From positions 81,008 through 145,007 of the forward strand of contig NZ_BBIW01000014.1 of the NCBI RefSeq assembly GCF_000732325.1: 64,000 bases of DNA. The letters run 5' to 3'. This DNA comes from Paenibacillus sp. TCA20 (GTDB lineage Bacteria > Bacillota > Bacilli > Paenibacillales > Paenibacillaceae). Numbering within the stretch: position 1 is the first letter of the stretch; each line of letters begins with the position of its first letter. A program made the translations under genes and the position numbers. The notes under the pieces were generated by a model. The model saw only the letters and a list, made by a program, of their open reading frames with translations. It did not search any database and had not been told where the DNA came from. Shown one piece after another: positions 15,072 through 24,569 of the stretch.

Positions 15072-17171
15072 ATGACAGCTCTGCAGCGTATCCTGATCGC
15101 AAGTCCAGTGCGTCAATCACCAGATGTGTTAAAGGCCTTTCTACAATCGTTGTCTTCACTCTCCATCCGGGAGGAAGAGATCGAGGTAAGCTATGTATTT
15201 GTTGATGATAATGAGGCTCAGGCCTCGTCTAAGCAGCTGAGAGCTTTTGTACGAAAGCATGGAGGAAGAGTAGTAAAGGCTGCGGTAATCGAAAAGCCAA
15301 AAAAAACATGGATCAAACGGAGCCGAGCGGGAACCAGATCTGGAGCAGAAAATGCAGCAAACGCAGAAAATGCAGAAAATCCAGAAAATCCAGCAGATAC
15401 AGAAGAAGCTCTGAAGATGTCTATAGCAGATCCATCACCGACAGAAGACCCGAACTCTAATCCGGTTTACACCCGAAATGAATACGGCCATTATTGGCCT
15501 GAAGAATATATATGGCGGGTAGCAGCCTTGAAGGATTGGATCCTATCCTATGCAATAGAAGAAGGCTATGATGCTCTGTTTTTGCTGGATTCCGATCTGG
15601 TGCTTCATCCGTCCACGTTGACACAGCTCTTGAACGGGGAGGAGGAAATCGTGGCAAACCTCTTCTGGACCCGCTGGCAGCCGGGAACGATCGAGATGCC
15701 GCAGGTATGGCTGAGAGACGAATATACATTATATGAAGAGAGACGGAATGAGCAGCTTACGGAAGAAGAGAAGCAGAGACGAAGTGCGGAATTTATGAGG
15801 AAGCTGCGCAAGAAAGGAAGATACGAGGTAGGAGGGCTTGGGGCCTGTACTTTGATTCGCAGATCTGCGCTTGAGAAGGGGGTTCGTTTTGCCCGGATCG
15901 ATAACCTTACCCTTTGGGGCGAGGATCGTCACTTCTGTGTGAGAGCCCAGGCGCTGGGGATCCGGCTGTACGTGGATACACATTACCCTGCTTATCATAT
16001 TTATCGGGATTCGGATTTGGACGGAGTCACAGCCTTTCTTCAATCAGCTTTTAAGCATACGATAGAGGGAACAGAGGCAAGCAAGCACATCCTCATTAGT
16101 CTGTGCATGATTGTGAAGAACGAGGAAAAATCGCTGGCACGGTGTCTCGATTCAGTGCGGGAGATTGCGGATGAAATCGTCATTGTGGATACGGGTTCAA
16201 CAGATCGTACTCGTGAAATTGCGAAGGAATATGATTGCCGAATTGTAGATTATGAGTGGAAGGATCATTTTGCCGATGCCCGAAACTTTGCCTTCAGCCA
16301 GGCTGAAGGAGAATATATTTTATGGCTTGATGCGGATGATGTGTTTGAGGAGAAGGACCGGCAGCAGCTGCTGGATTGGAGGGAACGGCTTGATTCGTCC
16401 ATTGACGGGCTGTCGATGGAATATCATCTGGCCTTTGATGGATCGGGCAATGTAAGCCATAAGCTGAGAAGAAATCGGCTGGTTCGAAGGGATAAGGGCT
16501 TTGAGTGGCATGGTGCTGTGCACGAATATTTGGCTGTCTCGGGCAACATTATTCATACGAACATTGCAGTAACACACAAGAAAGACAAAGAATATACAGA
16601 CCGTAATTTACGGATATACAAAAGACTAGAAGAACGGGGAGAGATATTTACTGCAAGGGATCAGTATTATTATGCGAATGAGCTTCGAGATCATGGTTTA
16701 AATGAGGAAGCCGTTCAATGGTATACGAGGTTCCTCGATTCGGGTCACGGCTGGATTGAAGATAATTTGTCCGCGTGCTTGAAACTGGCCGAATGTATGG
16801 GAAGGCTTGGGATGAAGGAGCAGGAGCTTGCAGCCTTGTTCAGATCATTTACCTATGCGATCCCGCGCGCAGAAGTATGCTGCAGGATAGGCACCTGGTT
16901 TGCGGAGCGTACGGAGTGGGATACAGCCATTCATTGGTTTGAGACAGCTGTAGCGCTGAAGCGGCCGCAAGATCCGTTAGCGAACATTGATGAGCCATCA
17001 TGGACATGGATTCCGCATCTGCAGCTCTGTGTCTGCTATGACCGTCTTGGTAACCATGGGCAGGCCAATTACCATAATGAGCTGGCTCTCAGGTATCATC
17101 CCACGCATCCAAGCATGCTCTATAATCAGCAGTATTTGAAAGAAAAATTGCAGAATGGGGTTTTGCGTTAG
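15072..17171 (+). CDS. Two-domain glycosyltransferase with TPR-like C-terminus
   Basis: A 699-residue protein that looks like a fusion. Residues ~1-320 form a glycosyltransferase-like domain with the DxD in LLLDSDLVL near residue 172; a low-complexity Ala/Glu/Asn/Pro linker lies at ~90-115. Residues ~337-530 are a second GT2 domain, with LCMIVKNEEKSLARCLDS, VDTGSTDRT and the DADD site near 419. The remaining ~170 residues are helical and TPR-like, often used to bind protein acceptors. GT2-TPR proteins of this form are common in Paenibacillus. The pairing with the upstream GT2 gene suggests joint action on one acceptor. Acceptor and sugar are unknown. Confidence 0.82.
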   Translation: MTALQRILIASPVRQSPDVLKAFLQSLSSLSIREEEIEVSYVFVDDNEAQASSKQLRAFVRKHGGRVVKAAVIEKPKKTWIKRSRAGTRSGAENAANAENAENPENPADTEEALKMSIADPSPTEDPNSNPVYTRNEYGHYWPEEYIWRVAALKDWILSYAIEEGYDALFLLDSDLVLHPSTLTQLLNGEEEIVANLFWTRWQPGTIEMPQVWLRDEYTLYEERRNEQLTEEEKQRRSAEFMRKLRKKGRYEVGGLGACTLIRRSALEKGVRFARIDNLTLWGEDRHFCVRAQALGIRLYVDTHYPAYHIYRDSDLDGVTAFLQSAFKHTIEGTEASKHILISLCMIVKNEEKSLARCLDSVREIADEIVIVDTGSTDRTREIAKEYDCRIVDYEWKDHFADARNFAFSQAEGEYILWLDADDVFEEKDRQQLLDWRERLDSSIDGLSMEYHLAFDGSGNVSHKLRRNRLVRRDKGFEWHGAVHEYLAVSGNIIHTNIAVTHKKDKEYTDRNLRIYKRLEERGEIFTARDQYYYANELRDHGLNEEAVQWYTRFLDSGHGWIEDNLSACLKLAECMGRLGMKEQELAALFRSFTYAIPRAEVCCRIGTWFAERTEWDTAIHWFETAVALKRPQDPLANIDEPSWTWIPHLQLCVCYDRLGNHGQANYHNELALRYHPTHPSMLYNQQYLKEKLQNGVLR
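15345..15398 (+). repeat. Six tandem 9-bp repeats coding for an AEN-like linker
   Basis: Units follow GCAGAAAAT with one or two changes (GCAGCAAAC, CCAGAAAAT, CCAGCAGAT). They encode an Ala/Pro-Glu-Asn tripeptide repeat in the linker of the two-domain glycosyltransferase. Copy-number change would keep the reading frame. Confidence 0.8.
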
Positions 17172-17253
17172 AAAAAGATGTGATAGAGTGAGATAAGTTG
17201 TATGTTACAGTGAAGATGATGAGATCGTACCTATAAAGCCATGTATAAGGAAG

Positions 17254-17279
17254 AAGGGCTGCTGTTCAGCCTTTTTTCT
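17254..17279 (+). terminator. Terminator after the glycosyltransferase pair
   Basis: AAGGGCTG pairs with CAGCCTTT across a 5-base loop, followed by a T-rich tract. Confidence 0.75.
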
Positions 17280-17420
17280 TTTTAGCTGGCTTTTATTTTT
17301 TGCAAGGAACGTTCTATAGCTCGAAAAGTTTGAATTTTAATTTTGGGTAAATCAGGAATTTCATAGTTTGTATTATGATATAATGGCACAGATTGGAAAA
17401 AAGAAAGGAGCGTTAGAGGA

Positions 17421-19739
17421 TTGAAGCAAAATGAGAATAAAAATAAAAAATCACCCTCAATGAAGAGAGTGGCCGCAGCGCTTGCTGCTGTGATGCTGGG
17501 TGTACATACACAAGGAGTCATTCAGGAAGTATCGGCTGCCCAAGTATCCGTTGGCGAAGAGACGGCATTGAGTATAACAGACAGCACCATTCCCAAGGGA
17601 GCAAAAATCTCTTCTGAAACAGCTCATAAAAACATCCTTAAACTATTTCCCAAGCTATCCAAGGCAACGCTTACTTCGGTTCAATTGGGATCGAATGGGT
17701 CGTACCCTCCTGCAGAAGAGAAGGTATGGGATCTCTCTTATAGCATAACTAGAGGGAATTCTACTTCGAGCTTCAGCGCTTCCGTATCCAGCCAGACGGG
17801 TGAGGTATTGTCAGCACATCTACCTGAGTATCTCATTCAGAGAGGAGATTCCGAAGAGCACATATCAGAAGAGGAGGCAGCCGAGATCAGTGCTGCATTC
17901 CTGCATGAAGCTATACCTGATCTCAAGGAAGGAGAGTACTCATCTCTTGAAAATATGGATCAGGGAATGAATCCTCTATTTGGACGAACAGAATATCCAT
18001 TCTCCTATCAATTGAAAGTAAATGGCCTGCCTGCTGTCGGCAACATCGTTTATATCAGTGTAAACGACAGCGGAGAGGTTACCAGTTACACTCGAATGAC
18101 TGGACATAGCAATTATCCTTCTCCGGTTCCTAAGGTGACGAAGGAGGAAGCTAAGAAACGCTTTGAAGAAAGTCTTGACCTTCAGCTGGCTTATGTTCCC
18201 GTAAATTATGCTTATAACAATGGCAGCAAAGAGTACTATTTGGCATATGTGCCTTCTAACACGGGGGAAGTTGTTGTCGATGCGATAACGGGTAAGGCTG
18301 TCGATGTGTATGCCTCTGGAGAATCGGATATATCTATATTAGATGAATCGCTGCCTAAGAAAGATGTGAGCTTTGAGCCTGCAGCGAAGCCGCCAGCCCG
18401 CGATGAGGTGGTTGCCCTTCTTAAGAATAAATTTCCTTCATTGAAAGAGTATACGGCGATAGATGTAAGTCTTAACCGAAGTTCGCAGCGCGGTGCTGTG
18501 AAGAAAGTGTGGCATGTAAGATTTTCGCATCAAAAGGGTAATGAAGTAAGCGACATTAGCACTCAAGTTGACGCAGAAACAGGCCAAGTGATCGACTATT
18601 CTGAATGGTATCATAGCAGCACTGATAACGGGGACGCGTCGATTAAAGAGATTTCAAAGCAAGCGGCCAAAGACCAAGCTGCCGAACTGGTATTATCCCT
18701 CGTTCCTAATGCAGTGACCGAGCTTCGATTAAGCCAGATGATCTCGATGGAAGATGGGTATAACTTTGTTTATAGCCGATATTTGAATGGTCTTCGGGTC
18801 ATAGGGGATAACGTGAATATATCGATGACCAAGTCCGGTCAGGTGAATACATTTTATACAAGCTTAAGTGCGGAAATTGTTCAGCTGCCAGAGGTGAAGG
18901 AGGCCAGCATTAGTCAAGAAGAGGCACAAGCAGCCTATTTGGACTCGACTGAAATGGTGCTTAGCTACCAAGAATCTAATCCATACTATATTACAAGCGA
19001 AGAGATCCCTCCGGTAAAGCTGGTATACATGCCATCCCAGGGAGCAGCTCAGCTGTACTCCTCAAAGGTGATTGACGGCACAACAGGCAAGCTTCGTGAA
19101 ATGTATTCGTCTGGTGCAAATCATACCAACGCCCTGGTAGTTGATATTGCCGGACATGAGTCGGAAGAAGTTATGCAGCGGATGATTACCCACGGGGTGC
19201 TCGTTCCTGATATTGAAGGTAAGATTGAGCCGGAGCGAAACATCACGAAGGGCGACTGGTATACGTATTTGGCACGGGCTCTAGATCCACATGTGCAGAT
19301 GAGCAGTTATTATTCAAGCAATTCAGCGAAGCTGTTTGCTGATATTGATATGGACAGTCCATACTATTTCATTCTCAACCGACTGATCGAGCAGGGATGG
19401 GTTGAAGCAGACCCAGAGATCGCCTTTGCCCCTAACCATTCGATCACAAGAGGTCAGTTGTCTGAATTAATTATCAGCATGCTTCAATACGACAAGCTGG
19501 CTAAGTTCTATCAGCAGGGTAATGATTTGCCGAGTGTGGCAGATGCTGCACAGATTGATAATAAAGGCGCTGCTTCCTTGGCAATCAGGCTGGGGATCCT
19601 TCCTCTTATTGAAGGCAGATTCCTTCCGGATCGTCCCGTGACCGTGTCCGAGGCGGCTGAGGTGATCAACCGGCTTGCTGAGCTCCAGGATAAACTGGAT
19701 TATTTTACGAGTGATAAATGGGCGTATCGTTATTATTAA
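17421..19739 (+). CDS. Exported YcdB/PepSY-type protein with S-layer homology domains
   Basis: A 772-residue secreted protein. It has an N-terminal signal peptide (basic start, hydrophobic core, VSAAQ cleavage region near residue 40). Two long YcdB/YcdC-like repeats follow, each with PepSY-like strands such as VWDLSYSI and VWHVRFSH and with TGEV or TGQV turns (about 40-300 and 310-560). The last ~190 residues contain three S-layer homology-like segments (for example FADIDMDSPYYFILNRLIEQGW). These would anchor it to pyruvylated cell-wall polymers. The start is TTG with AAAGGAG 10 bases upstream. Role unknown; proteins of this type are suggested to restrain extracellular peptidases. Confidence 0.8.
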   Translation: MKQNENKNKKSPSMKRVAAALAAVMLGVHTQGVIQEVSAAQVSVGEETALSITDSTIPKGAKISSETAHKNILKLFPKLSKATLTSVQLGSNGSYPPAEEKVWDLSYSITRGNSTSSFSASVSSQTGEVLSAHLPEYLIQRGDSEEHISEEEAAEISAAFLHEAIPDLKEGEYSSLENMDQGMNPLFGRTEYPFSYQLKVNGLPAVGNIVYISVNDSGEVTSYTRMTGHSNYPSPVPKVTKEEAKKRFEESLDLQLAYVPVNYAYNNGSKEYYLAYVPSNTGEVVVDAITGKAVDVYASGESDISILDESLPKKDVSFEPAAKPPARDEVVALLKNKFPSLKEYTAIDVSLNRSSQRGAVKKVWHVRFSHQKGNEVSDISTQVDAETGQVIDYSEWYHSSTDNGDASIKEISKQAAKDQAAELVLSLVPNAVTELRLSQMISMEDGYNFVYSRYLNGLRVIGDNVNISMTKSGQVNTFYTSLSAEIVQLPEVKEASISQEEAQAAYLDSTEMVLSYQESNPYYITSEEIPPVKLVYMPSQGAAQLYSSKVIDGTTGKLREMYSSGANHTNALVVDIAGHESEEVMQRMITHGVLVPDIEGKIEPERNITKGDWYTYLARALDPHVQMSSYYSSNSAKLFADIDMDSPYYFILNRLIEQGWVEADPEIAFAPNHSITRGQLSELIISMLQYDKLAKFYQQGNDLPSVADAAQIDNKGAASLAIRLGILPLIEGRFLPDRPVTVSEAAEVINRLAELQDKLDYFTSDKWAYRYY

Positions 19740-19795
19740 ATTTTTTAATACAGCAAGGAACTAAATGGAGACAAAGTGAATATGTATAAGAATAG

Positions 19796-19821
19796 GCTTC
19801 CCTGATAAGGGAAGCTTTTTT
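19796..19821 (+). terminator. Terminator after the S-layer-anchored protein gene
   Basis: GCTTCCCT, loop GATA, AGGGAAGC, then six T. Confidence 0.92.
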
Positions 19822-19923
19822 CGAGTCTCATCGACAAAACTAGAACATGGAGCAGAAGCTTGTTTATGCTACAATATTTCTGCCGGACATGAGTTGATTA
19901 CCGGAAGGGAGGCAGGATGATCA

Positions 19924-21042
19924 ATGAGAAAACGCAGATTTGGATTATTTATTGTCATGTTGCTAGGTATCGTGCTTATAGGAGCCATTCCCCGGTCAGT
20001 TCATTTGCATACGTTGTACGCCGCATCTAATGAAAACGCAATCACATCCGAAGAATTACATGAAGTACTCACGAGTGCCATGGTAAGCAGGACAGATCAA
20101 TTTCAATTTACCTATAAAGGTAAAGTAAAAGTGTTAAAAGCTACATTACAGGAAGCCATAGAAAAGGCGATGCGAAGTGATTCTTACATTCAGTACACAC
20201 TCAAGAGCTACGCCTATCATTACAAGGGCACCAACGCTTCAGCAGAAGTAAACATCGAGTTTAAATATAGAGAATCTCTAGAGCAGACGGCTTATGTCAA
20301 TTCTCGAGTGGACCAAATACTGGCCGACATCATTAAGCCAGGCATGAACGATCATGAGAAGGTGGAGGCAATTCACAACTATGTCGTTTTGAATCTGGCC
20401 TATGATGAAACCATGCAAAAATATACAGCTTACGATGGACTTGCGACAGGAAGCACGGTGTGTCAAGGCTACTCGCTTCTTACTTATCGGATGCTTACCG
20501 AAGCAGGTATTACGAATCGAATCATTGAAGGGCAGGCTGGTGGTCAGCTGCACGCTTGGAACCTGCTGCTCTTGGACGGAGTCTGGTATCACATGGACAC
20601 GACCTGGGACGATCCAACGCCGGATCAACCGGGCAAAGTCAGTTATAACTACTATTTGCTGACGGATGAAGAGATGGGGCAGGATCATACGTGGGAGGCG
20701 CAGTATCCTACCGCTGTAACGCCTTATCGCGAAGCCATTCATGTACTGATGCTTCAGAATGACGATAAATATCCTGCTTATAAGCATCTCTACGAAACGC
20801 TGAATTACGGTCTGTACAATGAGGACGAGATCATTCAAACATCAGCAGAGCTGAGAGAACGGGTTCAATCCAAAATAGACGAGGGCGCCCATTCTGTTAT
20901 ATTCCGTTATGATGGAGAAGAGAATGAATTGTTTCGAGAACTTAAGGAGCTGTACAGCCTCGGAATTAAGTCCATCTCCTATTATGTATCTGATTTTGAG
21001 GAGACCGGTGATCTAAAGGTGAAGGTAAACTGGAAGCAGTAG
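19924..21042 (+). CDS. Exported transglutaminase-like domain protein
   Basis: A 372-residue secreted protein with a signal peptide (MRKRRFG start, hydrophobic segment, cleavage near residue 34). The transglutaminase/protease-like core lies at about residues 140-260. Its catalytic triad is readable: Cys in STVCQGYS, His in GQLHAWN, Asp in YHMDTTWDD. Such domains act as cysteine proteases, amidases or cross-linkers at the cell surface, often on peptidoglycan peptides. The C-terminal ~100 residues are unrecognised. It has its own ribosome binding site (GGGAGG) and terminator. It follows the S-layer-anchored protein in the same direction, though a terminator separates them. Confidence 0.85.
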   Translation: MRKRRFGLFIVMLLGIVLIGAIPRSVHLHTLYAASNENAITSEELHEVLTSAMVSRTDQFQFTYKGKVKVLKATLQEAIEKAMRSDSYIQYTLKSYAYHYKGTNASAEVNIEFKYRESLEQTAYVNSRVDQILADIIKPGMNDHEKVEAIHNYVVLNLAYDETMQKYTAYDGLATGSTVCQGYSLLTYRMLTEAGITNRIIEGQAGGQLHAWNLLLLDGVWYHMDTTWDDPTPDQPGKVSYNYYLLTDEEMGQDHTWEAQYPTAVTPYREAIHVLMLQNDDKYPAYKHLYETLNYGLYNEDEIIQTSAELRERVQSKIDEGAHSVIFRYDGEENELFRELKELYSLGIKSISYYVSDFEETGDLKVKVNWKQ

Positions 21043-21118
21043 GAAGCGATGATGAGCAAGGCGATCCCCCCTTTTTCAAACGGGAAAGTCTGATCTGACA
21101 TTAGAACAGCGAATAAAA

Positions 21119-21158
21119 AAAAGCCTAATCTTGCTGCTGCAGCAAGATTAGGCTTTCT
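21119..21158. terminator. Bidirectional terminator
   Basis: AAGCCTAATCTTGCTGC and its exact complement form a near-perfect 35-base palindrome, preceded by A-rich and followed by T-rich sequence. It lies between the transglutaminase-like gene and the facing lysine permease gene. Confidence 0.92.
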
Positions 21159-21178
21159 TCGATAGATTCAAGAGGTAA

Positions 21179-22633
21179 CTAGGATGGATCTGTACTAAAA
21201 TCGCAATCCTTCAGCGGGATCACCTTTGTTTTATGCTTCCACTTGTAGCCGAGCCAAATCGCGAGGAACAATGGAATCGTAAAGTATGTGGCTACGAAGT
21301 CGAGCCAGGTTACATCGCTAAGATCAAGGGTAAGCGCCTGACCAAGAATAACGATCATACAGAGTACAAAGGCAAAGAGTGGGCCAAACGGGAACCATTT
21401 TGCTCTGAAAGGCAAGTCCTTTAAATCTCTCCCTTGAGCGACATAGGCTTTTCTGAAACGGTAATGGCTGATGGAAATACCGAGCCAAGTAATAAATCCG
21501 CACATGCCAGATGCGTTAAGCAGCCAGGTATATACCACACCATCTCCAAACATGGAAGCCAGGAAGGCGAGCATGCCGATGACTGCAGTGAGCAGCAGGG
21601 AGTACACAGGAATTCCTCGTTTATTCAGCTTTCCAAAAATACGCGGTGCTTTGCCGTCCTTCGCCAGTGCGTACAGCACACGGCTTGAAGCGAACATCCC
21701 TGAGTTACCGGCAGATAGTACAGAAGTTAGGATGACCGCGTTCATCACGGAAGCCGCGAAGGCGAATCCTGCTTTCTCAAATACGAGCGTAAACGGGCTG
21801 ACGCTGATCGTTTCCAGATCCGAGTTCAATAGGTTTGGATCGGAATAAGGAATGATGAGACCAATAACCAGAATCGTCAGGATATAGAAGATCAGAATCC
21901 GCCAGAAAATTTGCCGAATGGCACGCGGTACGCTCTTACGCGGATTTTCACTCTCACCGGCAGCGACCCCGACAAGCTCTGTTCCCTGAAAAGAGAATCC
22001 GGCTGCCATGAATACACCGAGAAGTGCAAAGAATCCGCCGTGCAGTGGGGCATCCCCTACGGTAAAGTTCTCAAAGCCGGTCGCTTCTCCGCCCAGGATC
22101 CCGAAGATCATCATGACACCGACAATGAGGAATACGATGACAAGTACAATTTTGATAAGTGCAAACCAGTATTCGGATTCCCCATAACCTTTAACGGACA
22201 AGACATTAAGTCCGATGAGCAAGAGGAGGAATACTAAACTCCACAGTGCTGAGTTGCTGTCCGGGAACCAATATTTCAAAATAATCGTGGCTGCTGATAG
22301 TTCAGCTGCAATCGTAATCGCCCAGTTGTACCAGAAATTCCACCCAAGGGCAAACCCAAGGGACGGATCTACGAATCTTGTAGCATAAGTGCTGAATGAA
22401 CCGGAGTCTGGCATGAAGGTAGCAAGCTCTCCAAGGCTGGTCATTAGGAAGTAAACCATGATGCCAACCGCAGCATAAGCGATGAGTGCACCGCCTGGGC
22501 CAGAGTTCGCAATCGCGCCGCCGCTGGCGAGGAACAATCCAGTACCGATCGAGCCGCCGAGAGCGATCATTGTCATATGTCTTGTTTTAAGCCCTTTGTT
22601 CAAGCCAGGGCCTGTCGTTTCTTGATGCTGCAT
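21179..22633 (-). CDS. lysP: Lysine-specific amino acid permease
   Basis: A 484-residue APC-family transporter with about 12 transmembrane segments. The family opening is clear: KTRHMTMIALGGSIGTGLF in helix 1, followed by SLGELATFMPDSGSF. The substrate assignment to lysine comes from the leader: a lysine riboswitch and terminator lie directly upstream on the same strand. AGAAGGAG precedes the ATG. The gene is monocistronic between a bidirectional terminator and the riboswitch. High lysine should terminate transcription early, so uptake is raised when lysine is scarce. Confidence 0.9.
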   Translation of the reverse strand: MQHQETTGPGLNKGLKTRHMTMIALGGSIGTGLFLASGGAIANSGPGGALIAYAAVGIMVYFLMTSLGELATFMPDSGSFSTYATRFVDPSLGFALGWNFWYNWAITIAAELSAATIILKYWFPDSNSALWSLVFLLLLIGLNVLSVKGYGESEYWFALIKIVLVIVFLIVGVMMIFGILGGEATGFENFTVGDAPLHGGFFALLGVFMAAGFSFQGTELVGVAAGESENPRKSVPRAIRQIFWRILIFYILTILVIGLIIPYSDPNLLNSDLETISVSPFTLVFEKAGFAFAASVMNAVILTSVLSAGNSGMFASSRVLYALAKDGKAPRIFGKLNKRGIPVYSLLLTAVIGMLAFLASMFGDGVVYTWLLNASGMCGFITWLGISISHYRFRKAYVAQGRDLKDLPFRAKWFPFGPLFAFVLCMIVILGQALTLDLSDVTWLDFVATYFTIPLFLAIWLGYKWKHKTKVIPLKDCDFSTDPS

Positions 22634-22727
22634 TCTTTTAATACACTCCTTCTATTTGGTCTTACGTATGCATCTATTCCATAAATCTCAGGGTATTATG
22701 AAATGATTCGTATGCCGGGAAAGAATA

Positions 22728-22763
22728 AAAAAAGACCGCTGGTTTGTATACCCGCGGTCCCTA
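22728..22763 (-). terminator. Riboswitch-controlled terminator before lysP
   Basis: On the minus strand GGGACCGC pairs with GCGGTC and seven or more T follow. It lies between the lysine aptamer and the lysP start, as an expression platform should. Confidence 0.88.
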
Positions 22764-22794
22764 TTTTTAACTTCCGCACCATACTTTAAACGTT

Positions 22795-22981
22795 AAGATA
22801 GCTCAACATAGCTTACGCTATGACAGTTCTGCTCCTTTCGGATCTAGCAGCCCCAACCTGGAGTACGTTTCATAGAGCAGTACTCAAACAGATTTCGGCG
22901 GGTACGCCTTTCAACACGGAATCCAAACGGCAGCTCTTATGCCTCTTCCGGTTTACTAATCGTAACCGCGACCTCTACCTC
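22795..22981 (-). ncRNA. Lysine riboswitch (L-box)
   Basis: Read on the minus strand, the 187-base element begins GAGGTAG AGGTCGCGG and ends GAGCTATCTT. The ends pair as helix P1 (GAGGTAG with CTATCTT). Conserved L-box pieces are present in order: AGAGGTCGCG, AGTA, GAAAGGCG...CGCCGAAATC, and the closing TGTTGAGCTATC. Length and order match known lysine aptamers. It controls the lysine permease gene. Confidence 0.92.
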
Positions 22982-23034
22982 ACCTGTGTATGATGAGGTG
23001 TATCTTATATTCAATTTGCTGTAAAACAGACTTC

Positions 23035-23064
23035 AGTATAAAGCAAGATCTGCCCAGAAGGCAA
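23035..23064 (-). promoter_or_regulatory. lysP promoter
   Basis: On the minus strand, -35 TTGCCT (23059-23064), an 18-base spacer and -10 TATACT (23035-23040). It lies ~50 bases upstream of the riboswitch. Confidence 0.6.
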
Positions 23065-23103
23065 TGGTACAATCTTCCTTATTGTGTGAGGATTTGATGA
23101 AGA

Positions 23104-24240
23104 TTAATCCCGCTTGCGTCCGGCCATCTGCTGCCATACCGTACCAGCTGCCTGCTCTCCGGATTCAATCCGTTCCAGTGCCATTTTTGCCTGGAGGCTG
23201 ACTTCAAATTCGGGATCATCTGCTGCAATTTCAAGCACTTCTCTGGCATCCTCTGTACCTACTTCATATAAGAAACGGGCTGCACGCCAGCGAACAAGCT
23301 TGCTGGTGTCCTTGAGCGCAGCCATCATGACCGGCGTGGCTGCCGGATCCCCGATATCGGACAATGTATCACCCGCAGTCCGTCGTACAGCAGGTGATTT
23401 ATCCTGCATTGCTTCATATAATAGCTCCTGAGCCTCCGGTGTCTTCAGATCACCCAAGTAGACAACTGCCAGACGGCGTGTTTGCATCTTCTCATCCTTC
23501 AGGGCCGTATGAATCAGGTCTATCCGCTCTGGTGTAGGCTCCATCTGATCAAGCGCCGCATAACGAACGCGCCAGTCGTCATTTTGCAGTGCTGTCCGAA
23601 TCTCCTCGTCCGTTAAATCTCTGCGCTGTTCAACAAACTCTTCTTGCTTGGTGCCGTGAGCGATGGCTTGCTCAATTACTTTTTGAAGTCGTTCCGGAGG
23701 AAAGGCTGCTTCGAGCTCCTGCTCAACCTCGCGGGCAATATCAGCCAATTCGCCGTAACGAACACCATAGTCGGTCAGCTTGCGTTCCTTGATTAGTGTC
23801 GCGGAGGCAACCTCCGTTACAGCCTTTACAAACCGGTCAGATAGAGAGATACGTTCCTCCTGTGCACCTGCTTTGACTCGGATTTGCATGGGGACTCCAC
23901 GGAAAAATTGCACGAATACCTGAGCTTCCCCGAAGTGTTCCCCGTCGGCTGCCTCACCCTCAGCCCATTGCAGCTGCGCACCTTCCTGACCCAGCTTATC
24001 CTGAACTTCCCCAAGAATGGCAGACCAGTCTGCATTACCTTTGCGATCCAGTGCGACGAAGCCGGCAGTATGGAACACGCTTTTGACCCCTGGAATGTGA
24101 AGCATTTGGCGGATAAAGGCAGGAGCAGAACGCTCGTTATCTAATGTATAGGTTCGGCGAATGCCTGCTTCAAGCTGTTCGTCGAGATGCAGCATCATCG
24201 TATTTGGACTCGGTGTAGGTTCAATGGATGTGATTTTCAT
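23104..24240 (-). CDS. Conserved virulence factor C (CvfC/YpgR)-like HEAT-repeat protein
   Basis: A 378-residue cytosolic protein. The first ~85 residues look like a NifU/Nfu N-terminal domain (EPTPSPNTMMLHLD, then PGVKSVFHTAGFVALDR). The middle is helical. The last ~170 residues are HEAT/PBS-lyase-like repeats with DDWRVRYAALDQM, DEKMQTRRLAVVYLGDL and DKSPAVRRTAGDTLSDIGD. This layout is that of the CvfC family (B. subtilis YpgR), whose biochemical role is unclear. I chose the second ATG, since GGAGG lies inside the extended version; the first ATG ends at 24264. Confidence 0.78.
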   Translation of the reverse strand: MKITSIEPTPSPNTMMLHLDEQLEAGIRRTYTLDNERSAPAFIRQMLHIPGVKSVFHTAGFVALDRKGNADWSAILGEVQDKLGQEGAQLQWAEGEAADGEHFGEAQVFVQFFRGVPMQIRVKAGAQEERISLSDRFVKAVTEVASATLIKERKLTDYGVRYGELADIAREVEQELEAAFPPERLQKVIEQAIAHGTKQEEFVEQRRDLTDEEIRTALQNDDWRVRYAALDQMEPTPERIDLIHTALKDEKMQTRRLAVVYLGDLKTPEAQELLYEAMQDKSPAVRRTAGDTLSDIGDPAATPVMMAALKDTSKLVRWRAARFLYEVGTEDAREVLEIAADDPEFEVSLQAKMALERIESGEQAAGTVWQQMAGRKRD

Positions 24241-24407
24241 AATATCTCGTAGACCTCCGTTCATGTTCTTTGTTTATTGTAGCCAAATATTTCATTCCTA
24301 TTTTGTATGAAATTCTAAGTGTACAATATTATTGTAACGGATTAAACCAACGGGTTCATCATTTTGACGGCTCTTTCTTTGTTTATTGGGAATTTCCGCG
24401 TTATTTA

Positions 24408-24416
24408 TGCTATAAT
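24408..24416 (+). promoter_or_regulatory. Extended -10 promoter before the ABC-F gene
   Basis: TGCTATAAT is an extended -10. The ~150-base leader that follows contains a GGGTAG...CACCC hairpin but no element I recognise. Confidence 0.5.
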
Positions 24417-24569
24417 ATGTTGCCATACGGGTAGAAAAAGGCTTTCACCCTGTCCATCATAGACAGTTGTGCGAGGATTTTGTATCAAGGCTTGGAATGA
24501 ACGGATGCAAAATGCTGATGCAGGCCAATTATGAACAATTTAATTTATATATAAAGGATGGTATGTTGA

